Assembly (NCBI GenBank): GCA_965660635.1 | Contig: CBFIAS010000002.1 | Span: 1-64,000, forward strand | Direction of reading: 5' to 3' | From: UBA7374 sp965660635 | GTDB taxonomy: Bacteria > Verrucomicrobiota > Verrucomicrobiia > Opitutales > Coraliomargaritaceae | Length of the DNA stretch: 64,000 nt | Shown: piece after piece, positions 18,862 through 27,109 of the stretch | Layout of the letters: each line of letters starts with the position of its first letter | Numbering within the stretch: position 1 is the stretch's first letter | Translations under genes and position numbers: made by a program | The notes under the pieces: model-generated | What the model was told of the DNA's origin: nothing | The model's database searches: none | Seen by the model: only the letters and a program-made list of their open reading frames with translations

Positions 18862-19977
18862 TTGAGCCAGAAAGAAAAGCCACGCATCCTTGTCGTCGAT
18901 GACCAGCCGATCAACGTCAAGCTCCTCCAGCGCAAGTTAGAGCGCCACGACCTGCAGGTGCTCGTCGCCACCAACGGGCGGGAATGCCTTGAAACCGTCC
19001 GCCAGCAAAGCCCAGACCTCATACTCCTCGATGTGATGATGCCCGAAATGGACGGCATCGAGACCTGCCGCCGGCTGAAGGCCGATCCCGCCTCCTCCAC
19101 CATTCCCGTCCTCTTTGTCACAGCGCGCGCCAGCAAGGAAAACAAGCTCGAAGGGCTCCGGGCCGGCGCCGTCGACTACATCACCAAGCCCATCGACCTT
19201 GAGGAAACCCTCGCCCGGGTCCGCACACACCTCCGCCTCCAGGAGATGTTCCGCGAGAACCTCCAACTCCAGGAGCGCCTCGGCGACGCCCGCAAGGCCG
19301 CCGCAGTCGGAGCCATAACACAAGGCATCGCCCACAACCTGAACAACCTTCTGGGCGTAGTTGTCGGCTACCTCGACCTGATCAAGAACAGCAGCGACTG
19401 CCCCGGGCCCGTATCCCGCAACCTCGCCCTTGCCGACAAAGCCCTCAACCGCATGATCCACATCATCCAGCAGCTCGCCACCATCGCGAAAAACGAGCGA
19501 CACGAACGCGTCCACCTGTCTGCCCGGAACCTGCTCGAGGACAGCATCCGGAGATTCCGCTCCGAACACGAGAACCGCCCCGATATCCAGCTCCATAACG
19601 AACTGCCCGAAAATATCCAAATCCGCGCCAATGCCGAGATCTTCGAAAGCATCCTCGGCAGGCTCCTGGCCAACGCCTGGGAAAGCCACGGAATGGATGC
19701 CACAGCCGGAGAGCGATCCGTCCAGGTCCATGCGGACCAAATCGAGAAGCGCGGCGTCCCCATGCTCCGCATCCGCGTCGTCGATCACGGAAAGGGTATC
19801 GATCCCTCTGTTGCCGATACCCTGTTTGAGCCCTTCGCCACCACCAAGACCGCCGTCGGCAGCGGCATGGGCCTGACCATTTCCCGCCACACCCTCCGCA
19901 ATATCGGGGGCGACATCCAACTCGCCCCCAACCCCGGCCGCGGCGTCACCGCCACCCTCACCCATCCCATCGAATAG
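18862..19977 (+). CDS. receiver-histidine kinase hybrid, receiver first
   Basis: The 371-residue protein starts at a TTG. Residues 8-122 are a response-regulator receiver domain with the acidic pair Asp13-Asp14, phospho-acceptor Asp57 (LLDVMMPEMDG), Thr87 and Lys109 (ITKP). A linker helix leads to a histidine kinase: His158 in QGIAHNLNNLL, then an N box (LLANAWESHG), G1 (DHGKGI), F and G2 boxes (FEPFATTK, GSGMGLTIS). There is no transmembrane or PAS segment, so it is cytosolic and its kinase output may be set by receiver phosphorylation. No DNA-binding output is present and no partner regulator is adjacent. proC follows after 7 bases, probably co-transcribed. Confidence 0.9.
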   Translation: MSQKEKPRILVVDDQPINVKLLQRKLERHDLQVLVATNGRECLETVRQQSPDLILLDVMMPEMDGIETCRRLKADPASSTIPVLFVTARASKENKLEGLRAGAVDYITKPIDLEETLARVRTHLRLQEMFRENLQLQERLGDARKAAAVGAITQGIAHNLNNLLGVVVGYLDLIKNSSDCPGPVSRNLALADKALNRMIHIIQQLATIAKNERHERVHLSARNLLEDSIRRFRSEHENRPDIQLHNELPENIQIRANAEIFESILGRLLANAWESHGMDATAGERSVQVHADQIEKRGVPMLRIRVVDHGKGIDPSVADTLFEPFATTKTAVGSGMGLTISRHTLRNIGGDIQLAPNPGRGVTATLTHPIE

Positions 19978-19984
19978 AACACCC

Positions 19985-20791
19985 ATGGACATCCAGATCG
20001 CCTTCATCGGAGCCGGCCGCATGGCCTCCGCCATCGTCCGCGGACTCCTCGAAAACCAGCACTACGCCCCCGGCCAGATCGCCTGCACCTGCGGAGACGA
20101 TCCCACTGGCCCGGAACTCGCCAGGCAAACCGGCATCCAACACCTCCCCGACCTTCTCCCCGCAGCCGACACCGCCCGAGCCATCGTCCTCGCCTGCAAA
20201 CCCCAGCAACTTGCCGCGCTATCCTCCGGTACCGCTCAAGCCGCCACCGGCAAGCTCCTCGTCTCCATCCTCGCAGGCACCACCCTCGCCCGGCTTCGCG
20301 AGGCCTTCCCCGAAGCCAGCAACATCGTCCGCACCATGCCCAACACGCCCGGCCAGATCGGCGCCGGCGTCAGCGCCTACGCCCCCCTCCAGCCGCTCAA
20401 AGAAGACCACGCAGCCATCGTCCAGAATATCCTCGGCGCCCTCGGGCAGTACCACCTCGTTCCCGAAGCCAAACTCGACGCGGTCACCGCCCTGAGCGGC
20501 AGCGGCCCCGCCTATCTCTTCGAGTTCGCCGCCGCACTTCAGGAAGCAGGCATCAAGGCCGGCCTCCAGCCCGCACTGGCCAACTCCCTCACCCAGCACA
20601 CCCTCCTCGGCGCCGCCAAACTACTCGAGCAATCCGGAGAATCCCCCGAAACCCTGCGAAACGCTGTGACTTCCCCCGGCGGCACCACCGCCGCCGCTCT
20701 TGAAGTCCTGCAAGAAGCCCGCTTCCGGGAGATCATCGACCGCGCCATCGCCGCCGCCAAAACCCGCTCTGTCGAACTCGCCAAGCTCTAG
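19985..20791 (+). CDS. proC: pyrroline-5-carboxylate reductase
   Basis: ProC reduces pyrroline-5-carboxylate to proline with NAD(P)H, the last step of proline synthesis. The 268-residue protein has the N-terminal dinucleotide motif AFIGAGRMASAI and the family signature near the C-terminal third (TALSGSGPAYLFEF, and VTSPGGTTAAALEVL). Length and start match the family. It follows the histidine kinase by 7 bases. proB is 5 kb upstream on the same strand. Confidence 0.96.
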   Translation: MDIQIAFIGAGRMASAIVRGLLENQHYAPGQIACTCGDDPTGPELARQTGIQHLPDLLPAADTARAIVLACKPQQLAALSSGTAQAATGKLLVSILAGTTLARLREAFPEASNIVRTMPNTPGQIGAGVSAYAPLQPLKEDHAAIVQNILGALGQYHLVPEAKLDAVTALSGSGPAYLFEFAAALQEAGIKAGLQPALANSLTQHTLLGAAKLLEQSGESPETLRNAVTSPGGTTAAALEVLQEARFREIIDRAIAAAKTRSVELAKL

Positions 20792-20873
20792 CCAGATCCG
20801 CCGGAAAATGGACAAGAAGTAATAGATTTCATGCATTGCAATCATAACGATCCGCTTGGAACTCGATGCCTAG

Positions 20874-21010
20874 GAAAAAACTTTCAAAAGGGACTGTAGG
20901 ACTTGCTAAGTCCAACCCCCAATAAGATTTGTCTGATGCGGAGGATAAGCCTCCGTTCCCCCGCGGCTGGAATGGTTTAGGGTTGCCCGGTCCGGGTGAA
21001 CTTTAAAGTG
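20874..21010 (+). ncRNA. structured RNA candidate with 6S-like motifs
   Basis: The 227-base gap between proC and the DJ-1 gene has no credible ORF but is rich in structure. Stems are GGACTT/AAGTCC (20899-20913), CGGAGG/CCTCCG (20939-20955) and a hairpin with 8 base pairs and one bulge around GCCCGGTCCGGG (20982-21001). Between and around them are CCGCGGCTGG and GCCCGGTCCG, then CTTTAAA, in the same order and similar spacing as CCGCGGTTGG, GCTCGGTCCG and CCTTAAA in E. coli 6S RNA, with a hairpin just before as there. The 3' closing arm expected of 6S RNA is not convincing and would run into the next gene. Low-to-moderate confidence; boundaries are approximate. Confidence 0.33.
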
Positions 21011-21030
21011 TCGTCCGTTTGACGACTCCC

Positions 21031-21603
21031 ATGCGCGCACTGGTCATACTCCACCCCGGATTCGAGGAAATCGAGGCGGTTAGCCCGATCGACCTCCTTT
21101 CCCGTGCCAATGTGGAAGTTGTCTCCGCATCCACTACGGACGGACGTACGGTATTAGGACGGAGCGGCATCACCCTGATGGCGGATACCCTGCTGGCCGA
21201 TGCGGCCTCGGAGGCCTTCGATGCGGTCATCCTCCCGGGCGGGCCGGGCATAGGCGACCTGCGTGAAAACCGTATTCTCTGTGACCTGCTTCAGCGGCAG
21301 CATGCGGCGGGGAAATGGCTGGCCTGCATCTGCGCGGCACCTCTCCTCCTGCTCGATGCCGGCTTGCTCGACGGGGGCACCCGCTACACCTGCCATCCGT
21401 CAGTGGAAGAAGAACTGCCCGGCCGGGCGGAAGCCGCTGCGGTCGCCCTGGACGGCACCATCCTGACCTCGCGCGGAGCCGGTACAGCGGTGGAATTCTC
21501 CCTTGCCTTGATTGAAAAGCTCCGCGACCGGAAGACCGCCGAAGCGGTCGCCGAATCCATCTGCCTGGGCGGGAGCAGAACCGCAAACCTGCAGGAAGAA
21601 TGA
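21031..21603 (+). CDS. DJ-1/PfpI family protein
   Basis: The 190-residue protein has the DJ-1/YajL pattern: Glu15 in PGFEEIEAV, and the nucleophile-elbow Cys101 in ACICAAP with a following helix. DJ-1-type proteins have been described as glyoxalases or deglycases and as redox-sensitive chaperones; the closest subgroup by sequence (FEEIEAV, length) is YajL/ThiJ. I choose the ATG at 21031; an in-frame TTG at 21019 is possible, but a GTCGTC/GACGAC hairpin covers it and no ribosome binding site is visible. The stop overlaps the next start (ATGA). Confidence 0.88.
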   Translation: MRALVILHPGFEEIEAVSPIDLLSRANVEVVSASTTDGRTVLGRSGITLMADTLLADAASEAFDAVILPGGPGIGDLRENRILCDLLQRQHAAGKWLACICAAPLLLLDAGLLDGGTRYTCHPSVEEELPGRAEAAAVALDGTILTSRGAGTAVEFSLALIEKLRDRKTAEAVAESICLGGSRTANLQEE

Positions 21604-23063
21604 GCCAAGCGGAACAAGATCAGGGGCTGACCCTGCGGGACAAGCTGCTACGGGATACCTTTACCCCTGCCGAAAACTTCCTGAGTTGCCTCATCCTGGT
21701 CAGCAGTGTGGCCGTTCTCTACCCCGGCCAGCCGCGCAGCTACTGGCTGCTCGGCTTCTTCCTCATTGCTGGGGCGCTCACGCCCATGCTCCTGAAGACC
21801 CACGAGACCACCCACCCGTTTTTTGTCGACTCCCTCTGGTCGCGCTTTTTCTGGCTGACCGCGCCCTTCTGGCTGCTCCTGCTCTGCTTTGTCGCCGGGC
21901 TGCTGCAGTCTCCCCTCGAATCCATTCAATTGGAAGGCAACTCGTACAAGAGACTGCTCCCGGTCAACATCTGGCAACCGACGACTACCGGGGCCCTGTC
22001 CTCCTGGCTCCCGCTGCTCGCCTTTGGCTGCATCCTCACACTCGGCTCGACCATGTTCATCATCCCCAAGTCGCTGAGCTACTTCGAGCGAATGCTTCCC
22101 TGGCTCTGTTTGACCGCCAGCATGGCAGGTATCTTCGGTTACATGCAGCAGATCGGCGGGCGTACCGCGCCCTTCTATGCCCGCGAACATGTCAGCGGGG
22201 ACTTTTTTTCAAGTTTCGCCTACGACGGCCACTGGGCGGCCTACGCGCTGCTTTGGATGTCCGTCTGCTTCTGCTTCGCCCTGAGGCACTTGCAATACGC
22301 GAAGCATTACCCCGTTTCAAAGACCATAGCCCCCTGGTATCTGAGCGGAGCCCTTCTGCTGGGTTACTCCGGGCTGTTCATTGAAGCGCGGCTGCCCGCC
22401 GCCCTGCTTCTTCTATATTTCGCTGCCCTTACCATCCTCTATACGGTCGCCTACTTGCGGCGCCCGGGCAACCGCCGAAGGATCGCCACCGGCGCTGCCG
22501 CCGCGCTTCTCGCCTCGGTGGCCGCCGGGAACGCGATCCTCCGCCTGCTTCAGCCCCAGCCCGCCGACGTGACCGCTGAAGCCCTGCGGGCAAGTGCCTG
22601 GCGAATGTTCCTTGAAAACCCTCTTTTCGGCTGGGGCATGGACGCCTTTCCCCAGCTCTCCGGCTATTACCAGAGCGACCTGCTCCTCGGCCAAGCCCAG
22701 GGGCGGGCCTTCTCCGACATCCTGCAGATGCTGGCCGAGTTCGGGGTGGCCGGGGTGTTGCCAATGGTTGTAGCTGTATCCTGGCTGCTCATCCGCTACT
22801 TCCGCGGGCAGCATGATTTCCTCTTCCCCAACATCCTGCTGGTGGCCTGCCTCGGTGTCTTCCTCCTCTCTTGGATGGACTCGCCTTTCATGTCTCCAGC
22901 AGTCTTCTACAGCTTTCTAATTCTCTTTTTCTCCGCCTTGCGCTGGGCCGACCTTTCGAGAAAAAATGTGGATGAAGTCGATGCGCGCACGGTTCTGGTG
23001 ACCGATTCAAAACTGCGCCGTGTCCCGGTCTACAAAGGCCCGAAAAACGAGTCATTCAAATAA
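21600..23063 (+). CDS. O-antigen ligase/polymerase-like membrane protein
   Basis: The 487-residue protein has about a dozen hydrophobic segments and the Wzy_C-type landmark in its last third (ASAWRMFLENPLFGWGMDAF, followed by SDILQMLAEFGVAG), where the Arg/His-rich periplasmic loop of O-antigen ligases and polymerases lies. Such proteins act in the inner membrane on lipid-linked glycans. No polysaccharide genes surround it; it overlaps the DJ-1 gene by 4 bases and is followed 15 bases on by a flavin disulfide reductase. The substrate cannot be told. An AT-rich C-terminal tail of about 35 residues looks cytoplasmic. Confidence 0.78.
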   Translation: MSQAEQDQGLTLRDKLLRDTFTPAENFLSCLILVSSVAVLYPGQPRSYWLLGFFLIAGALTPMLLKTHETTHPFFVDSLWSRFFWLTAPFWLLLLCFVAGLLQSPLESIQLEGNSYKRLLPVNIWQPTTTGALSSWLPLLAFGCILTLGSTMFIIPKSLSYFERMLPWLCLTASMAGIFGYMQQIGGRTAPFYAREHVSGDFFSSFAYDGHWAAYALLWMSVCFCFALRHLQYAKHYPVSKTIAPWYLSGALLLGYSGLFIEARLPAALLLLYFAALTILYTVAYLRRPGNRRRIATGAAAALLASVAAGNAILRLLQPQPADVTAEALRASAWRMFLENPLFGWGMDAFPQLSGYYQSDLLLGQAQGRAFSDILQMLAEFGVAGVLPMVVAVSWLLIRYFRGQHDFLFPNILLVACLGVFLLSWMDSPFMSPAVFYSFLILFFSALRWADLSRKNVDEVDARTVLVTDSKLRRVPVYKGPKNESFK

Positions 23064-23078
23064 GTCTTTGAACAAACT

Positions 23079-24458
23079 ATGCCAGCAGAACACTTCCAGT
23101 ATATCGTGATCGGTGGCGGTAGCGGGGGCTATGCAGCGGCCCGCACGGCCCGAGAAGTCCTCGACCGTGTGGCCATAGTAGATGGCGCTGATACCCTCGG
23201 CGGTCTCTGCATCCTGCGGGGCTGCATGCCCTCAAAGACCCTGATCTATTCCGCGGAGGTGCTGCATCAGGCGAACAAGGGGGAGACCTTCGGCCTGGAC
23301 ATTCCGATGGCCGGGGCCGACATGGCCGCCCTACAGCAACGCAAGCAGGCAATCATCCGGGAATTTGCGGAGTACCGGCAGGAACAACTGGAGAGCGACC
23401 GCTTCACCCTCTTCCGCAACCACGCCCGCTTCATCGATCCGCAGACCATTGAACTGGATGATGGAAAACGCCTGACGGCGGATCACTTCATGGTGGCTAC
23501 CGGCTCCAGCGTCGCTCTGCCGCCGGTGCCGGGCCTGGCTGGTGTGCCCTGCTGGACAAGCGACGACGTGCTCGATCTGGATTTCCTCCCGGAGCGCGTG
23601 ATCGTACTGGGCGGAGGCATCGTGGCCTGCGAACTGGCGCAATGCCTGCGTCGGCTGGGCAGTGAAGTCACCCTGATCCAACGCAATCCGCGCCTGCTCA
23701 AGCAGATGCCGGAAGCGGCCTCTATTGCCATTGAGAATGCTTTCCGCGAAGAAGGGATCCAAGTGCACACCGGTACAAATCTGCAATCGGTTCATCATGC
23801 AGACGGCTGCTTCCATGTGGCCTTCGAGCAGGACGGTGAGACGGTGGAACTGTCTGCGCCGCATCTGCTCAACGCGCTGGGCCGGGTGCCCGCGACCGAA
23901 GGCCTGCACCTCGAAGCGGCGGGAGTCGATACGCAGCCGGGTGGCCACATCGCCTGCAATGAGTTTCAGCAGACCGCCAACCCGAAGGTCTACGCCTGCG
24001 GCGACGTGGCCGGCCCGCATGAGATTGTCCATGTGGCCATCCTGCAGGGCGAAGCAGCCGCCCGTCACGCGACGGACCGCAAGGCAGAGCCGGTCAACTA
24101 CGATAGCCTTGTCAGCGTGGCCTTTACCGATCCGCAGGTTGCCACTGCCGGGCTGTCGGAAGAACAACTCCGGCAGAGCGGCATGAAGTACCTCTCGGCT
24201 GACTATCCATTCGACGATCACGGCAAGTCCATCCTGATGGAAGCGAAGCACGGCTATGTAAAAGTCTTCGCCGATACCGGCGGCAAAGTACTCGGCGCGG
24301 AATGCGTGGGCAAAGACGCAGGGGAACTCATCCACTCGATGGCCGTAGCCGTACAACTGCGGGCCCATGTGCGCGACCTGCTCAAGGTGCACTGGTACCA
24401 CCCCACTCTCTCGGAGATCTGGACCTATCCGCTCGAGGATATTCTGGAGGCACTGTAG
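23079..24458 (+). CDS. class I pyridine nucleotide-disulfide oxidoreductase (Lpd/MerA-like)
   Basis: The 459-residue flavoprotein has the FAD motif IGGGSGGYAAARTA, the redox-active pair in GGLCILRGCMPSKTL, an NAD(P) motif (VIVLGGGIVACELAQ), a second FAD contact (VYACGDVAGPHE) and a C-terminal dimer domain with HWYHPTLSE, where dihydrolipoamide dehydrogenases have HAHPTLSE. The spacing of the redox Cys pair (C-x4-C) is that of Lpd and mercuric reductases. No lipoyl enzyme genes are near, so it may be a stand-alone Lpd, a quinone or thiol reductase, or a soluble transhydrogenase relative. Confidence 0.85.
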   Translation: MPAEHFQYIVIGGGSGGYAAARTAREVLDRVAIVDGADTLGGLCILRGCMPSKTLIYSAEVLHQANKGETFGLDIPMAGADMAALQQRKQAIIREFAEYRQEQLESDRFTLFRNHARFIDPQTIELDDGKRLTADHFMVATGSSVALPPVPGLAGVPCWTSDDVLDLDFLPERVIVLGGGIVACELAQCLRRLGSEVTLIQRNPRLLKQMPEAASIAIENAFREEGIQVHTGTNLQSVHHADGCFHVAFEQDGETVELSAPHLLNALGRVPATEGLHLEAAGVDTQPGGHIACNEFQQTANPKVYACGDVAGPHEIVHVAILQGEAAARHATDRKAEPVNYDSLVSVAFTDPQVATAGLSEEQLRQSGMKYLSADYPFDDHGKSILMEAKHGYVKVFADTGGKVLGAECVGKDAGELIHSMAVAVQLRAHVRDLLKVHWYHPTLSEIWTYPLEDILEAL

Positions 24459-24500
24459 CCGAAGCTACCGCGGCTCGATCCGAAAAACAGACGCGGATTG

Positions 24501-24519
24501 GCAAAATAATTGGTGGCAG
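24501..24519. repeat. GGCARAATAAT-type intergenic repeat, copy 1
   Basis: A 19-base stretch that recurs inverted at 26958-26976 with one mismatch. A second unit, GGCAGAATAAT (24515-24525), repeats GGCAAAATAAT (24500-24510) at a 15-base period. Confidence 0.6.
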
Positions 24520-24527
24520 AATAATGC

Positions 24528-24728
24528 TCAACCATTGAACACGCGCTGTTTCTTATAGTCGTAATCCGGATCGAATTCGACCGTGCCGGACAAATCCAGT
24601 ATCTTCAATTGTTCAGGACGCTGCACATATTCAGCCAGCGCCTCGTTCACCGCCTGCTTCTTCGTCTTCAACCCGCCAAGCTGTATAGCCCTGCCGAGAA
24701 GATCCACATGGTCAAATTCAACTACCAG
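24528..24728 (-). pseudogene. vapB antitoxin remnant without start codon or toxin
   Basis: The minus strand reads 66 residues that match the small VapB antitoxin family, with GGLKTKKQAVNEALAEYV and a C-terminal LDLSGTVEFDPDYDYKKQR, the toxin-binding tail. The intact vapB at 59322 has the same layout (GGKKTKKDTVNVALKEF, LDLFGTVEYFDDYE). There is no ATG, GTG or TTG at the expected N-terminus: the frame opens with CTG inside the last codons of the M42 peptidase gene, and the first possible start (GTG at 24707) would remove the first strand. No PIN toxin follows; the next gene downstream is the oppositely oriented oxidoreductase. This looks like a decayed vapBC locus. Translation from CTG cannot be excluded. 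Confidence 0.7.
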
Positions 24729-25831
24729 ATCCCGCGCTCACCCTTCTTCAGGGAACGGGCCACGGCGACGAGGAGTTGCACAGTGTGCTCGATATCCTCT
24801 AAGTCGACCATCTCGCTCGGGGTGTGCATGTAGCGGAGCGGAATGGAGAGCAAGCCGGTCGCAATGCCCGCTTGCGCGACTTGAATGGCCCGCGCGTCGG
24901 TGCCGGTGGGCCGTGAATCAGCCTCCAGCTGATAAGGGATCTTATTCTTTTCCGCGACCTCGACGATGCGCTCGAAAATGACCGGGTTGATGTTGGGTCC
25001 GCGGCAGACGATGGGGCCCCCGCCCTGCTTGAAACTGCCGTACTTGCGGACATCGCAGTCGGGCGAATCAGTGGCATGCCCGACATCCACGGCAATGGCA
25101 AAATCCGGATTTTCCGAGAAGGCCGCGGTAATCGCTCCGCGAGTGCCAATCTCCTCCTGGGTCGTGGCAGCGGCGACAACACGCGCGGCCAGACGGCCCT
25201 TGCCGGTGGCCAAACGACGAACGGCTTCGAGTACAGCATAGGCACCGGCCTTGTCGTCGAAGGCACGGGCCACGCCGATGCTTCCGCGGATCAATTCAAA
25301 GCTCTGGTCGTAGACCGCGCAGTCACCAATCCGCACGAGTGCTTCCGCTTCCTCACGGGAGGACACGCCGATATCGATCCAGATTTGATGGGTCTCCGGC
25401 ACTTTCTTCCGGTCTTCTGCGGACATCAGGTGAATGGCCCGCTTGCCCGTCACGCCCTTGACGATTCCGCTCTTCGTCAGAATCGAGACCCGGCGGCCGG
25501 AGATCATCGTCTTGTCATGTCCGCCCAGTGTGTCGAAGTAAAGAAAGCCCTTCTCGTTGATGTAGGTAACGATCAATCCCAGCTCATCAATGTGTCCGGC
25601 AAAGAGGATGGACGGATCGCCCTCCGGGTTCACCGTGGCGAAGCGGTTTCCCATAGTGTCTTTCCGGTAGGCATCGACGACTGGTTCGATATGGGCATCG
25701 ACCACGGCCTGCGCCTCGTATTCGTGCCCGGTCGGCGAGCGGGCCTCCAGCAGGTCGACGAGAAATTGTGGTGCCTTATACGGCTTGGTAGTTTTCTGAG
25801 CTACTTTTTTAACGGTCTTTTTCTCCGGCAT
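24722..25831 (-). CDS. M42 family metallopeptidase (glutamyl aminopeptidase-like)
   Basis: The 369-residue protein belongs to the M42 aminopeptidases/endoglucanase-like family, large dodecameric metallo-aminopeptidases. The ligand set is complete: His in FAGHIDELG, Asp in RAFDDKAGA, the Glu pair in TQEEIGTRG, Asp in AVDVGHATD and His in RYMHTPSE. A Lys-rich N-terminal extension of about 20 residues (PEKKTVKKVAQKTTKPYK) precedes the catalytic domain and is not a signal peptide. The stop is TAG at 24722-24724, and the last codons overlap the vapB remnant. Confidence 0.93.
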   Translation of the reverse strand: MPEKKTVKKVAQKTTKPYKAPQFLVDLLEARSPTGHEYEAQAVVDAHIEPVVDAYRKDTMGNRFATVNPEGDPSILFAGHIDELGLIVTYINEKGFLYFDTLGGHDKTMISGRRVSILTKSGIVKGVTGKRAIHLMSAEDRKKVPETHQIWIDIGVSSREEAEALVRIGDCAVYDQSFELIRGSIGVARAFDDKAGAYAVLEAVRRLATGKGRLAARVVAAATTQEEIGTRGAITAAFSENPDFAIAVDVGHATDSPDCDVRKYGSFKQGGGPIVCRGPNINPVIFERIVEVAEKNKIPYQLEADSRPTGTDARAIQVAQAGIATGLLSIPLRYMHTPSEMVDLEDIEHTVQLLVAVARSLKKGERGIW

Positions 25832-26208
25832 GATTCACTTGATAGAGCAAGCGCGTAAACTTGCCACGAAAAAAGGCTTATCGTCGATTGCCGAAATCTG
25901 TGCCGATCCTTACGAAGAAGCCATTCTGTTTTTTATGCCCGCGAAGTGCCGCGAAGCTTTCGACGAACCGGGGGAGAGAACGATGCAGGGTGGTGAGCTA
26001 GAGTCAGGAAGCATGAAGTGAAAAAGTACACCGCATTTTTCCTGCTGGTTATCCTGCCAAAGAATTTCCCACTTGTGCTCCTTCGCGCATCTTCGCGGGA
26101 AGAAATCATGCCTCACGAATCGCCTGCTTGGCTTCTTTTGAAGAGCCGTCATGCTTGCAAGCCAGCAAAATCCAGCAGGGATCTATTTCTATTGTAGAAA
26201 GGCACGCT
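25832..26208. other. 377-base intergenic region without a supported gene
   Basis: The region is AT-richer than its surroundings and contains a copy of a 27-base repeat at 26078-26104. A 63-codon frame on the plus strand (25830-26021) shows no family features and starts inside the M42 start region, so I do not call it. Confidence 0.6.
26078..26104. repeat. 27-base direct repeat, copy 1
   Basis: CTCCTTCGCGCATCTTCGCG... (27 bases) recurs at 26996-27022 with one mismatch. The two copies flank the lipoprotein gene. Confidence 0.7.
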
Positions 26209-26745
26209 TTAGCGATTCCCTGAGGGTTGGTTGGATTCGGTACTGCCCAGAATCATAGAGTCCTGCTTGGTGATCCTTGTCTTGGGTTCAACCGATGGAT
26301 TGGCCGGGTAACTATTGCCGTCAAACACCAGTATCCGGTCACTCGGCTGAATGCCTCCGCCCGAACTGTGCACGACAAGATCACGCCAGCCACGGTTTGT
26401 GGTTTTCCGTACATGGACCGGCTCACGGGTGAGCGTGCTCTTGCTGATGAATGAATAGGTGCCGTCCCGAGTTCCTGCGAAAACAAAGAGAGTACCGCCG
26501 CCGCTCCCGGCGTACCCGGTGTCCCATCGGCTGACTAAGGCGACCGCATCCAGCATGTCGTCATCATTCAGATCGACAAAAGAGACCGTGTATTGCTCCG
26601 GCGCGAGGGATCCAGATCCACTGCCTTCCAGGTGTTCCGTGAACGATGCATGAAAGGCATGCCTGTGTGCAGACTCGTCTTTTTGAATACTGGCACACGA
26701 GGTACACAGACTCAAAGCTATGAAGAAAACCAATGCCTGTTTCAT
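26209..26745 (-). CDS. hypothetical lipoprotein with VCBS/FG-GAP-like segment
   Basis: The 178-residue product starts at the ATG at 26745, preceded by GGAAA at good spacing. The first 20 residues form a lipoprotein signal (KQALVFFIALSLCTSC, likely modified Cys20; the lipobox has Cys at -3, which is unusual). The mature part has FVDLNDDDMLDAVAL, an Asp-rich loop of the kind found in VCBS/FG-GAP repeats that can bind calcium. No family can be assigned beyond that. It stands alone between copies of a 27-base repeat, which hints at mobility or rearrangement. Confidence 0.65.
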   Translation of the reverse strand: MKQALVFFIALSLCTSCASIQKDESAHRHAFHASFTEHLEGSGSGSLAPEQYTVSFVDLNDDDMLDAVALVSRWDTGYAGSGGGTLFVFAGTRDGTYSFISKSTLTREPVHVRKTTNRGWRDLVVHSSGGGIQPSDRILVFDGNSYPANPSVEPKTRITKQDSMILGSTESNQPSGNR

Positions 26746-26957
26746 GCTATTTCCTTTTTTCGTAGGACATGAGTGTGATATTTCATGACGTTCCGCCTCG
26801 TTTTTGTTATGCGGCAAAGACTGCTTGTGCTTTAATTTTCCCGCAAGGGATTTGCATCCCTTGGCGAGTAATGGCAGTCGTTCATTCGCCAGCAATCAAT
26901 CTCTCATCCATGGAAATTTGGACGAACCCATTTCCTCTGCTGAGTCGATTTGAAAAG

Positions 26958-26976
26958 CTGCCACCAATTATTCTGC
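26958..26976. repeat. GGCARAATAAT-type intergenic repeat, copy 2 (inverted)
   Basis: Reverse complement of 24501-24519 with 18 of 19 bases identical. Confidence 0.6.
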
Positions 26977-26995
26977 TAAAAACCCCTCCTTCGCA

Positions 26996-27022
26996 CTCCT
27001 TCGCGCATCTTAGCGGGAAGAA
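26996..27022. repeat. 27-base direct repeat, copy 2
   Basis: Matches 26078-26104 at 26 of 27 positions (TCTTAGCGG in place of TCTTCGCGG). Confidence 0.7.
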
Positions 27023-27081
27023 TTTTTACCAACTTGTACAGGTGCATGCTCCGGGAACTTCCCGGAAAATGATGATAAACC

Positions 27082-27109
27082 AAAAAAGCACTCTCCGAGG
27101 AGAGTGCTT
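27082..27109 (-). terminator. rho-independent terminator after ahcY
   Basis: AGCACTCTCC/GGAGAGTGCT with a tight loop; on the minus strand it is followed by TTTTTT. It lies 24 bases past the ahcY stop. Confidence 0.85.

Larger units (their letters stand above)
26746..27081. other. intergenic region with repeats and palindromes
   Basis: No supported gene. It holds a perfect 8-bp hairpin CAAGGGAT/ATCCCTTG (26844-26863), the second copies of two repeats (26958-26976, 26996-27022) and the palindrome CCGGGAACTTCCCGG (27051-27065). A 114-codon plus-strand frame (26769-27113) runs through these elements and into the ahcY terminator and is unlikely to be coding. Confidence 0.6.

Noticed and set aside
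20874..21010. Known riboswitch classes (ZTP, SAM, TPP) as an explanation of the proC-DJ-1 gap.
   Set aside because: None of the conserved core strings of these classes is visible, and the downstream gene is not of their regulons.
24722..25831. M42 peptidase as part of the NAGGN osmolyte system.
   Set aside because: The amidotransferase and ligase genes of that system are absent around it; the argA gene 14 kb away is a standard two-domain ArgA.
25830..26021. A 63-codon plus-strand frame next to the M42 gene.
   Set aside because: It opens at the M42 start region, has no family match, and runs toward a repeat; it may be chance.
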